A DNA stretch of 64,000 nt from Acholeplasma equifetale ATCC 29724 (GTDB taxonomy: Bacteria > Bacillota_I > Bacilli_A > Acholeplasmatales > Acholeplasmataceae): NCBI RefSeq assembly GCF_000687735.1, contig NZ_JHXL01000004.1, positions 28,309 through 92,308 of the forward strand, given 5' to 3'. Shown here piece after piece: positions 1-7,586 of this stretch (its first letter is position 1; each line of letters opens with the position of its first letter). The notes beneath the pieces were generated by a model that searched no databases, was not told the DNA's origin, and worked only from the letters and a program-made list of their open reading frames with translations. Made by a program: the position numbers and the translations under genes.

Positions 1-194
1 CCAATGAATCTAGGAGCTTCAAGCATATTAAATTGTGTAAAACTAATACCTAAAGACATTAAAACCGGAATAACAGTGAAAAGAGCAAAAAGAATAACAT
101 ATGGTGCTAAAAGAACATATAAGTGCTTATTTCTTTTCATATCTTCCCACGTAAGTTTGGCTTTTGTCTTAAAATCTAATTTTATTGATTGCAT
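1..194 (-). CDS. ABC sugar transporter permease (MalF type), N-terminal part
   Basis: The window edge cuts this gene, leaving about 64 residues. The N-terminus is a short basic cytoplasmic tail (MQSIKLDFKTKAKLTWEDMK) followed by a first membrane segment, LYVLLAPYVILFALFTVIPV, and the stretch SLGISFTQFN. This is the usual start of MalF/UgpA-like permeases of carbohydrate ABC importers. GAGGAG lies eight bases before the ATG. The gene begins 11 bases after the stop of the membrane-anchored binding protein, so it is the next gene of the same operon. The substrate cannot be read from this fragment; the neighbours suggest a cell-wall glycan oligosaccharide. Confidence 0.85.
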   Translation of the reverse strand, partial: MQSIKLDFKTKAKLTWEDMKRNKHLYVLLAPYVILFALFTVIPVLMSLGISFTQFNMLEAPRFI

Positions 195-205
195 ATGTAA
201 ACTCC

Positions 206-3118
206 TCAATCTAAGCCAAATTCACGACGTTTTTTAGCTAATTCGTCATTAATCATTTGGACATAATCATAAAGTGCATCTTTAGGATCAGCTGAATTAT
301 TGATAACAGATCTAAAGGCATTATCAAGATATCTACCAGTCATATAGCCACCCGGTACTTCAGGAATACCTCTTACCCAATCCCATTGTTCGATGAGTTT
401 ATCAAGTTCTTTAATTGTCCATGGTAATTGTTGTAAGGCTTCAATATTAGCTGTTGTGTAACGAGCTGCAGAACCTAAAATTGATTCCATTTCACGACCA
501 AAACGAACTTGAGTTTCAGTTGAAGTCCACCATTGTAAGAATTGCCATGCGGATTCTACTTTCTTTGATTGATTTAAGATAATCGCACTTGTACCTGTTG
601 CAACAGTATCACGACGAATATATGTATCACCATTTTCATCTTGATATTCTGTTCCTGGTATAACCATGAAATCCCATTTACCACGAATTTCAGGAGCGAA
701 TACTGCTAAAGTGTTATATGCATTATAGTATGTAATACCAATTGGCATCTGACCACTTCTAAATCTATTAACAAAGTTTGCATCAACTGGGAATGAATAG
801 TCAGAATAGAAACTTGACCATCGCTTAAATATTTCCGGTCCTAATCCTTCGTTAAACCCTGACTCTCTACCATCATTAATATAGAACTCTCCATTTGCTT
901 GGTAAAACATAGATGAGAAAATAGGGTTTGGAGCTAATACTGTTGTACCTACTGATTGTGGTACTGGTAAATAAACTTCTAAGTTATATCTTTGTAATGT
1001 TGGGATCATATTTACCAAATCTTCCCATGTATTAGGAGGCGTTAATCCCAATTGGTTGAAGATATCTGTACGGTAGAACATCATTAACCATGTTTGTGTA
1101 TCTGGTAAAGCATAATAATTCCCATCATAATAGAACGGAACAAATGCTTCTAATTTAAAGCGTTTTGCAACTTCTTCAAATCCTTCTAATGTTGAAATTG
1201 GATAAGCAGCACTACGCATTGCATAGTTCACTGGTGTTGCATTGTCTAATCCCAATGCAACGTCCGGTCCTTTACCAGAAAGAGTTGCAGGAAGTAATGA
1301 TGATTGAGTAACTAACTTTAAGTCAACTTGAATACCATATGTCGGTGCAAAAGATTCATCAATAAGTCTTCTTAAAATATTAGCTTGGTCTTGACCTTGT
1401 GTCATCCATACTGTAATTGTATCTGTTACTTCACCTGTATCACGTTTACCAACTTGAGAATAATCAGTTGTAAATGTTGCTAAAAAGGCTCTAAAATCGT
1501 ACCAAAGGCTTTCAAAAATTGTTGCTGACATGCGTGGTAGTTTCGCCTCTGGTTGATGTAATATAAAGTAATCAATTTCTAAAGGTTGACCTGAAAGTAA
1601 AATAACAAGTGTTCCTAAAGATGAAATATTTGATACTAAGTCAGATAAGTTTTTATGAATTTCTCTTGGTTTTTCTAAGAAAAAGTCAAGTAAGTATATC
1701 GCTGTATCTAAAATACCTGTTTTTTCACTTCGTGATCCGGAAATTTCAATTAAAGCATTTTTAATAGAAATTAATATTTCTCTTTCTTCTTCAAATCGTT
1801 TTAATAAATTAGGAATACGTGTTGTTAATGCATAATCACGATATTGGTCAGGTTCTGGACCTGTATACATAATTATTTCACGATAAATTGTGTTTAAATT
1901 GTCAATTGCTTGTTGCAACTCAGAAATTAATTGCCCATAAATACCAAGTGACACTTCCATTTTAATTTCATGAGTTCCTGCTTCAAGATAGAATAAATAA
2001 GCTTCTTCATTTGTACCTAATGTTTGAATTCTCCAATCATCAGATTGAACAAATGGATAATTTCTCATTTCTTCAAATGGAAATTCACCGTCAATATAAA
2101 TATTTCTAAATACGCTCATACCTGTAGCTAATCGTTGTTTTACACGTAAAGAAATTTCATAAAGTCCAGTCTCAGGTACTTCAAAATTCCATACAATGAA
2201 ATCTCCTGCAGTATCCCAGTTAGAACCACCAATTGTATTTAATTTGATTAAGCTTGGATGTGAAGGGCTTGTTAGGGCGCTAGTTCTATCATTTAAAGCG
2301 TAAAGTGTTGGAGAAGTTGTATAACTTGGAGTTTCCGCTTGAATGAATTTTAAATCTTGATTAGCGACTTTATAGTTGTTTTGTTCATAAATTTGTTTTA
2401 TTTCTTGATATGTAGGTGTCTTTTTAATTGATTCAACTAAGATATATTCAACAACCATTGGTTCTCTATAACTTTCAATTTCAATGGTATTTAATCCCTC
2501 TTCTAAATAAAAATAAAAGGGCTCTGTGATATATCCTAAAGAATCTTTTACATATGTCTCACTCCACATTGGTTTTTCCACTTGACTTGGACGAACATCA
2601 TTTCCAAGAGAGTCTTGATAAATAACTTCGTCACTACCAAAGTATCTATGGAAAACAAGTTGAGATGCTGCTGTAAAAGGAGTTTCCCCATTTATCTTAA
2701 TCCCTCTTTCAATAGCAGAACTTTTACCTGGATAAGTATAGTATTTTATCAATATATGGTAGAAGCCTTTTTCTTCAATATCAACTTGATATGTAAAAGA
2801 TCCTGCTTCGTAAGTCAGTAATGACTCAGACACACCATGATAATTGTTTAAGATTTCATAATCCCCTTCAACATTAATGAAATCAAGCGCTGAAATCGTA
2901 TAACGATATCCCTGCGGGAACAGTTGTTCTTTTGATTCAACGTAATTTCGATAGTTTTGCACATAAGAATCTTCAGAAGATACTCTATTTGATTCAACAT
3001 TTATCTGTTGATTTAATCTCAACGTGTTAACATTTGTAAACGCAGAAACTGTATCAAATATAATCCATCCAAATAGTGCAATTCCTATCACGATGAGTGT
3101 TATATATAATTTCTTCAT
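206..3118 (-). CDS. Membrane-anchored solute-binding protein with two N-terminal carbohydrate-binding-like modules
   Basis: This 970-residue protein has an uncleaved-looking N-terminal membrane anchor (residues 4-24, no lipobox cysteine). Two beta-rich modules follow at about 70-235 and 260-400. Both have the look of galactose-binding-fold or CBM6/35-like units (FTYQVDIEEKGFYHILIKYY; FIVWNFEVPETGLYEISLRV). A helical linker runs from 400 to 555. The rest (about 560-965) is a bacterial family 1 extracellular solute-binding protein: ITVWMTQGQDQ, GKGPDVALGLDN, and the C-terminal AWQFLQWWTS motif. The usual sugar-binding protein is 400-550 residues, so the extra 550 residues are an unusual fusion. 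It lies between a lipoprotein binding protein and a permease, so the transporter seems to have two receptors. The domain calls are by eye. Confidence 0.8.
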   Translation of the reverse strand: MKKLYITLIVIGIALFGWIIFDTVSAFTNVNTLRLNQQINVESNRVSSEDSYVQNYRNYVESKEQLFPQGYRYTISALDFINVEGDYEILNNYHGVSESLLTYEAGSFTYQVDIEEKGFYHILIKYYTYPGKSSAIERGIKINGETPFTAASQLVFHRYFGSDEVIYQDSLGNDVRPSQVEKPMWSETYVKDSLGYITEPFYFYLEEGLNTIEIESYREPMVVEYILVESIKKTPTYQEIKQIYEQNNYKVANQDLKFIQAETPSYTTSPTLYALNDRTSALTSPSHPSLIKLNTIGGSNWDTAGDFIVWNFEVPETGLYEISLRVKQRLATGMSVFRNIYIDGEFPFEEMRNYPFVQSDDWRIQTLGTNEEAYLFYLEAGTHEIKMEVSLGIYGQLISELQQAIDNLNTIYREIIMYTGPEPDQYRDYALTTRIPNLLKRFEEEREILISIKNALIEISGSRSEKTGILDTAIYLLDFFLEKPREIHKNLSDLVSNISSLGTLVILLSGQPLEIDYFILHQPEAKLPRMSATIFESLWYDFRAFLATFTTDYSQVGKRDTGEVTDTITVWMTQGQDQANILRRLIDESFAPTYGIQVDLKLVTQSSLLPATLSGKGPDVALGLDNATPVNYAMRSAAYPISTLEGFEEVAKRFKLEAFVPFYYDGNYYALPDTQTWLMMFYRTDIFNQLGLTPPNTWEDLVNMIPTLQRYNLEVYLPVPQSVGTTVLAPNPIFSSMFYQANGEFYINDGRESGFNEGLGPEIFKRWSSFYSDYSFPVDANFVNRFRSGQMPIGITYYNAYNTLAVFAPEIRGKWDFMVIPGTEYQDENGDTYIRRDTVATGTSAIILNQSKKVESAWQFLQWWTSTETQVRFGREMESILGSAARYTTANIEALQQLPWTIKELDKLIEQWDWVRGIPEVPGGYMTGRYLDNAFRSVINNSADPKDALYDYVQMINDELAKKRREFGLD

Positions 3119-3140
3119 GTTTCACCTCATGAAAATGGCA

Positions 3141-3172
3141 CAACCTTCCTCCTTAAAAAAGTCGGAAGGTTG
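3141..3172 (-). promoter_or_regulatory. Intercistronic hairpin between the two binding-protein genes
   Basis: Perfect 9-bp arms (CAACCTTCC at 3141-3149 and its complement at 3164-3172) surround a 14-base loop. On the minus transcript no U-run follows the stem, so a strong terminator is unlikely. It sits between the stop of the lipoprotein gene and the start of the next gene, where hairpins often protect the upstream message so that the binding protein is made in excess over the permeases. That role is inference. Confidence 0.5.
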
Positions 3173-3215
3173 CTACCACTAATTTTTGTTTTGATTTATT
3201 TTGTGAGCTTAATTT

Positions 3216-4826
3216 TTATTTATATAGTTCTTCTAGTTTAGCATTGTATGTAGGTAAGATAGATTCCATAGCGGCTCTTGGAGAATCACCAATACCTTTA
3301 ATAGCATTGTTAATCTTAATGAACCAACTATTTGCATCATATGTACCAATACCTAATGCAAAGATCAATTCTAATTCAGCTTTATCATAGATTTCTAAGA
3401 TTGCATCAATATAAATATCTTTATTGTATGATTGGATTAATGCATCTTCAAATTCGTTTTTGAATTCTTCATCTGTTTGCCAAATTTGAATTTCATTCCA
3501 TACTTTAAATGCTAATTCTTGAATGTCTGCTGAATAACCAGCTGCTAAGTTATATACTGCAACACCTGAAACCGGTGATACGTATTTACCTTTATATGAA
3601 TCACTTCTTGGATAAGGAACGAAACCTAAATCAAAGTTTAAGTTCTTCCATCTGTTATCCGCGTTCTTGAACCATAAAGCACCTGGATGCATTAATACTT
3701 TACCAGCTTGCCATGCAGGTGAGCCTGCATCATATTGACCACTAGTTTCGAATAGTTTAGCTTGCCATAATGACACTAAGAAATCATATGTATCTAAAGC
3801 AGTTTTTTGAGCAAACCCTACAGTTAATGTACGACGATTAATTAACGTACCACCGTTTAATGGAACCATGTATTGAGCGTAAACGTTAGGGTTACCACCT
3901 AATACAGCATAATCATCGCCTTGAACTGCTAATTTAGTTTGTGCTTGTTTTGCCCATGCTTCAAATTTTGACCAAGTCCATTCACCATCTAAGAATAATT
4001 GAGCAGGGTTCTCAATTCCTAATTCTTCTAATAAATCATCATTGAAGAATAATCCGTTTTCAACGGTAGGTTTACCTGTTTGGAATGCATAAACTTTCTC
4101 TTTGAATGTGCCTAATGTTTTAGTTTCTTCAGTAATATTTTTACCAATTGTTGATAAATATTGATCAACCGGAACAATTGCATTACCTGAAACTAAAGCT
4201 TGTGTCCAGTCTGAAGTTGTCCAATAAATATGAGCCATTGGATTACCTGATCTACTTGCGTTAATAATTGCTTGAACACGGTCATTACCCCAAGGAGCAT
4301 TTGATGGATATTCAATATATCTTACACGGACATTATATTTTTCTTCTGCTTGTCTTTGAAGTTGTTGTCTAATAGCTTGTTGTTTACCAGTATAGTCTTG
4401 TCGGAATGGATCAACTTCATATGGAGCTCCGTGCATAATAACGATATCAACTTTAGCTGAAACTTCTTGAACTGTTAATTTACGATCCACACTAACTTCT
4501 TTACCATCTGAACCAACAACTGTATAAGTGATTGTGTATACACCTTTTGTGTTAGTTAGATATGTACCAGTTATTTCAATACTGTTTGTTAAATCTTCGC
4601 CAGTAACTCTGTCTTTAGCAGTTACACCTGCTTTAGGATCAAAATCGTCACCAACATTGATTGTTGTATCAACTACACCAATGATTTCAGCAGTTGGTTT
4701 ATCATCCCCATTATCACCGCCGCCATTGTTGCCACCACCATTACCGCCACCAGCGTTGTTATTGTTACATGCAACTAAGAAGATTGCGAATAATGCTAAT
4801 GTTAAAACAGCATATATTTTTTTCAT
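3216..4826 (-). CDS. Solute-binding lipoprotein with an Ig-like domain
   Basis: The N-terminus is a lipoprotein signal ending in a lipobox (LVAC, Cys20), followed by an Asn/Gly-rich spacer. Residues about 43-122 form an Ig-like domain of the DUF5011 sort (INVGDDFDPKAGVTAKD ... YTITYTVVGSDGKEV). Residues about 125-536 form a family 1 sugar-type binding protein (VDIVIMHGAPYEVD, NGLFFNDDLLEELGI, WTWSKFEAWAKQA). It should hold substrate at the outer membrane face for the ABC permease that starts at 194. The gene has its own promoter region with a cre-like site and a 22-bp palindrome, and a hairpin separates it from the following gene. The ligand is not known; wall-derived oligosaccharide is inferred from context. 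Confidence 0.87.
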   Translation of the reverse strand: MKKIYAVLTLALFAIFLVACNNNNAGGGNGGGNNGGGDNGDDKPTAEIIGVVDTTINVGDDFDPKAGVTAKDRVTGEDLTNSIEITGTYLTNTKGVYTITYTVVGSDGKEVSVDRKLTVQEVSAKVDIVIMHGAPYEVDPFRQDYTGKQQAIRQQLQRQAEEKYNVRVRYIEYPSNAPWGNDRVQAIINASRSGNPMAHIYWTTSDWTQALVSGNAIVPVDQYLSTIGKNITEETKTLGTFKEKVYAFQTGKPTVENGLFFNDDLLEELGIENPAQLFLDGEWTWSKFEAWAKQAQTKLAVQGDDYAVLGGNPNVYAQYMVPLNGGTLINRRTLTVGFAQKTALDTYDFLVSLWQAKLFETSGQYDAGSPAWQAGKVLMHPGALWFKNADNRWKNLNFDLGFVPYPRSDSYKGKYVSPVSGVAVYNLAAGYSADIQELAFKVWNEIQIWQTDEEFKNEFEDALIQSYNKDIYIDAILEIYDKAELELIFALGIGTYDANSWFIKINNAIKGIGDSPRAAMESILPTYNAKLEELYK

Positions 4827-4870
4827 TTTGTACCTCTTTTCCCTTTTTATATGGATATTTTTACACCTAC

Positions 4871-4895
4871 ATTATACTATATTACAATATAGTAT
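4871..4895 (-). promoter_or_regulatory. Promoter -10 with a 22-bp perfect palindrome
   Basis: On the minus strand a TATAAT hexamer lies at 4871-4876, about 45 bases before the ATG of the binding lipoprotein gene. A perfect inverted repeat with 10-bp arms and a 2-base centre (ATACTATATT, AC, AATATAGTAT) covers 4874-4895, touching both the -10 box and the cre-like site. It could be the operator of a dimeric regulator, though AT-rich promoters can produce such symmetry by chance. Confidence 0.5.
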
Positions 4896-4908
4896 GAAAT
4901 CGCTTTCG
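4895..4908. promoter_or_regulatory. cre-like (LacI/CcpA-type) operator upstream of the binding lipoprotein gene
   Basis: TGAAATCGCTTTCG agrees with 12 of 14 positions of the Gram-positive cre consensus TGWAARCGYTWNCW. It lies just upstream of the probable -10 box at 4871-4876, where the -35 region should be. Confidence 0.5.
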
Positions 4909-4949
4909 CATATTTTTCAACTTATTAAAAGTTTTTTCACATACTTTAC

Positions 4950-4979
4950 AAAAAAAGCCTAACTAAAAATAGTTAGACT
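4950..4979 (-). terminator. Rho-independent terminator after the coiled-coil surface protein gene
   Basis: On the minus transcript AGTCTAACTA pairs with TAGTTAGGCT (one G-U pair) over a 4-base loop, followed by a run of T. It lies 20 bases after the stop at 4999, so the surface-protein transcript ends here and the binding-protein operon starts separately. Confidence 0.8.
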
Positions 4980-4998
4980 CTTTCATTTTTAAAGTATA

Positions 4999-7440
4999 TT
5001 ATTTTTTCTTAACGAAGAATAATACAACTGATCCACCGAATGCTAATACAGCTGCACCAAGAGACATTAATACTGCCATTAATACAGAAACTGTATTTTG
5101 AGGAATTTCGTTCTTAGTTTGATCTAATGTTTTTTCTAAATCTTCGATTTGGTTACCTAATTGATCTTTAGTATCAACTAATTCTTTTTCTAAATCTTGT
5201 AGTTGATCTTTTAGGTTTTCATTTTCTTCAGTTAATTCATCAATAATATCTTGTAATTCTTCAACTTCACCACGGTTTGGAGTTGGTTCAATAACTGTTA
5301 CTTTGAATTCAACTATTGTTTGGTTACCAGCCATATCTGCAACAGTAACTTCAACATTGTAAGTACCAGGGGTGCTTAAATCAAGTCCACCGTAACTTGA
5401 TACGTATTTATCAAGTTCGTTATTAGCAGTTGCGTTATCGAATGCAATGATGTTTGATAATACAGCTATATCTCTATTTGTATAGATAGCTGGGTCAACT
5501 TTTACGTTATTTTCTTTAACGATAACTGTTGGAGCAGTAATGTCATCAATTGTAAATTTGAATGTTTGAGAAGCTTCTACAGTTTTAACAACACTTGGGT
5601 TAATACCTGCAACTGAAACATCCGCATTTAATTGAATACCAGAATATGTACCAATATTTGCTGATCCAAATGTAACCAATACAACAGCTCCATCAGGAAT
5701 TGTGAATGATTGTTGCCATGCTTCAGCATTTGCAGCTGCCCAACCAGATGTAACTGTTTGAGAATCACTTAAGAATCTACCGCCTAGACGATCTGAAACA
5801 GTGATAACTTTATTGTCTTTAACAACTAATACTAAAACACCATATGATCCGATACCTGTAGCAGCACGGAATGCTGTAGTATCTGTGAAGATTGCAAAAC
5901 GTCCATATGCAGTACCATTGTTTAAAACGGTAACTGTATCAACTTTATCTTTAGTAACTGCAGTAACATTGTCACCATAAGTAATAGTTAATGTATCATC
6001 GATTGTACCTTCGAATACAACATCATATGAGAATGATAATTCGATATCATAAACACCTGGTTGAGGATTATATTGGTTGAATCCTTCAGGAAGTTTGATG
6101 TTAATATTTTCTGTTCTATCAACTGCTTGGCTGTTTGCATCAAATGCAGTAGCTTTTACATCATATAATAAGTCAAGTAGAGGAACACCTTCGTCAGATG
6201 CTCTATTCTTAACGTTAGTGAATCTTGGAGGAATAACACCAACGATTAATGTAGCATTAACTTCGTTAACTAAGCCACTTTCAGTTTGTGCAATGAATTT
6301 AACGTCATATTCGTCACCAAATACGTTAGTATCGATTACAGTTTGAGCATTCTTAGTATAAGTTGTGCCTGAACCGCTGTAAACATAATTAATAGTTTCT
6401 AATAATTCGCCATCTTTAGAAATTTCAACTTTAAAGTCAACATATTGATCAGTAAATACTAAGTTATTATTTTCTTCAACTGTCATTTTGCTGAATGCTG
6501 CTGTTAAATTTGATGGGAAATCAAATGATGTTCTATATGGAGCAACCATTTGAATACCAGCTTGAGATGGATCTTTATCTAATGAAGATACACCCGTATA
6601 AACAATTGGAGCATCAAAAGTAAATTGAGCTGTTTCAGCTTCTTCCTGAATCATTGCATAAGGTAATGATTTAATCCATTCAGTTGTTTTAGCATTTGCA
6701 GTACCACGGTCTAATGTACCAAATGATACAACTGTATGACCTGCAGGAATTGAAACTGAGTTTGGTTCATCATCTAATAAGATTGATTTAACAGGATTAG
6801 TTTCAGCGTTGTAAGCTTTATGATACCAAGTTAAATAACCTAATGGTTCAATTTTGTAACCATCATCATCTGATTCGTCTAATACAACACGAACATGAGT
6901 GCTTAACATATTTTCTGGTTTAGCTTCAGCATCTGCTTCGTTGTAATCTGCGATTTCTTGTTCTGTTGAGAATCTCCAGTCTTCAGCTTCAGCTGTACCA
7001 TCATTAGTGATGAAATATGTGCTGATATGGTCTTCGAACATGTACATTTTACCGTTTTCATCAAAGTATGCATACATACGATGAACAACAGTTGTTAAGT
7101 CTGTACGAGCGTTAGTTGTTGTGAATTCCACATCTCTTTCAGTATCATTAATCCATAATGCTGCGAAAGCATTAAAGCTTAAACCTGGTAAATCTGCTGC
7201 TACATAAGTATCTTTGTTAGCTAATTTAGATACATATCGAGCTGCACCGCGAACAAAGTGATAACGATGTCCGTTATATACTAAGTCCCAGTTAGAGTCA
7301 CCATAAGTTGTTTGTAAGTCTGTGATTTTATCGTTTGGATAAAGATCAACTATATCATCTGTCTCAGCTGCAAAAGTCATAGGTGCCATAACCATAAGCA
7401 TCGCGAAGACAAATAGAACAAAAGTAGTTAATTTCTTCAT
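4999..7440 (-). CDS. Secreted surface protein with Ig-like domains, coiled-coil stalk and C-terminal anchor
   Basis: I do not recognise a named family for the whole 813-residue protein. A signal peptide (MKKLTTFVLFVFAMLMVMAP, cleavage near TFA-AETD) is followed by a long beta-rich region. An Ig-like unit at about 630-720 shows the motif STPGTYNVEVTVADMAGNQT. A charged coiled coil spans about 723-780 (ELQDIIDELTEENENLKDQL). A membrane anchor ending in FFVKKK closes the protein at about 785-810. The layout is a head held off the membrane on a coiled-coil stalk, as in adhesins or sugar-binding surface proteins. It sits between the amidase and binding-protein genes, with its own cre-overlapped promoter and its own terminator, so it probably belongs to the same glycan-use programme. 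Confidence 0.75.
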   Translation of the reverse strand: MKKLTTFVLFVFAMLMVMAPMTFAAETDDIVDLYPNDKITDLQTTYGDSNWDLVYNGHRYHFVRGAARYVSKLANKDTYVAADLPGLSFNAFAALWINDTERDVEFTTTNARTDLTTVVHRMYAYFDENGKMYMFEDHISTYFITNDGTAEAEDWRFSTEQEIADYNEADAEAKPENMLSTHVRVVLDESDDDGYKIEPLGYLTWYHKAYNAETNPVKSILLDDEPNSVSIPAGHTVVSFGTLDRGTANAKTTEWIKSLPYAMIQEEAETAQFTFDAPIVYTGVSSLDKDPSQAGIQMVAPYRTSFDFPSNLTAAFSKMTVEENNNLVFTDQYVDFKVEISKDGELLETINYVYSGSGTTYTKNAQTVIDTNVFGDEYDVKFIAQTESGLVNEVNATLIVGVIPPRFTNVKNRASDEGVPLLDLLYDVKATAFDANSQAVDRTENINIKLPEGFNQYNPQPGVYDIELSFSYDVVFEGTIDDTLTITYGDNVTAVTKDKVDTVTVLNNGTAYGRFAIFTDTTAFRAATGIGSYGVLVLVVKDNKVITVSDRLGGRFLSDSQTVTSGWAAANAEAWQQSFTIPDGAVVLVTFGSANIGTYSGIQLNADVSVAGINPSVVKTVEASQTFKFTIDDITAPTVIVKENNVKVDPAIYTNRDIAVLSNIIAFDNATANNELDKYVSSYGGLDLSTPGTYNVEVTVADMAGNQTIVEFKVTVIEPTPNRGEVEELQDIIDELTEENENLKDQLQDLEKELVDTKDQLGNQIEDLEKTLDQTKNEIPQNTVSVLMAVLMSLGAAVLAFGGSVVLFFVKKK

Positions 7441-7484
7441 TTTTTACTCCCTTACCTTATTTTTTTGTTTTGTTTCTTACCTTT

Positions 7485-7513
7485 ATTTTAGTTCATTGTG
7501 TAAGCGCTGTCAA
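7485..7513 (-). promoter_or_regulatory. Sigma-A promoter overlapped by a cre-like operator
   Basis: On the minus strand a consensus -35 TTGACA (7508-7513) is separated by exactly 17 bases from a -10 TAAAAT (7485-7490), about 45 bases before the ATG at 7440. The cre-like site at 7499-7512 covers five of the six -35 bases, which predicts repression by direct occlusion. Confidence 0.75.
7499..7512. promoter_or_regulatory. cre-like operator upstream of the coiled-coil surface protein gene
   Basis: TGTAAGCGCTGTCA matches 13 of 14 cre consensus positions and is nearly palindromic around AGCGCT. A weaker relative, AGAAAACGCTTTAC, lies at 7534-7547, 35 bases further upstream, so paired binding is possible. 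Confidence 0.65.
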
Positions 7514-7586
7514 CTTAAAGCTCAGCCACTTACAGAAAACGCTTTACTTTTTTTAATTTTTGATTAATTTTTTCATACTTTGTAAA

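Noticed and set aside
4528..4962. Plus-strand open frame of 144 codons opposite the binding lipoprotein gene
   Set aside because: It mirrors the Gly/Asn-rich spacer and Ig domain of a well-supported minus-strand gene, has proline-leucine low-complexity content and no ribosome-binding site.
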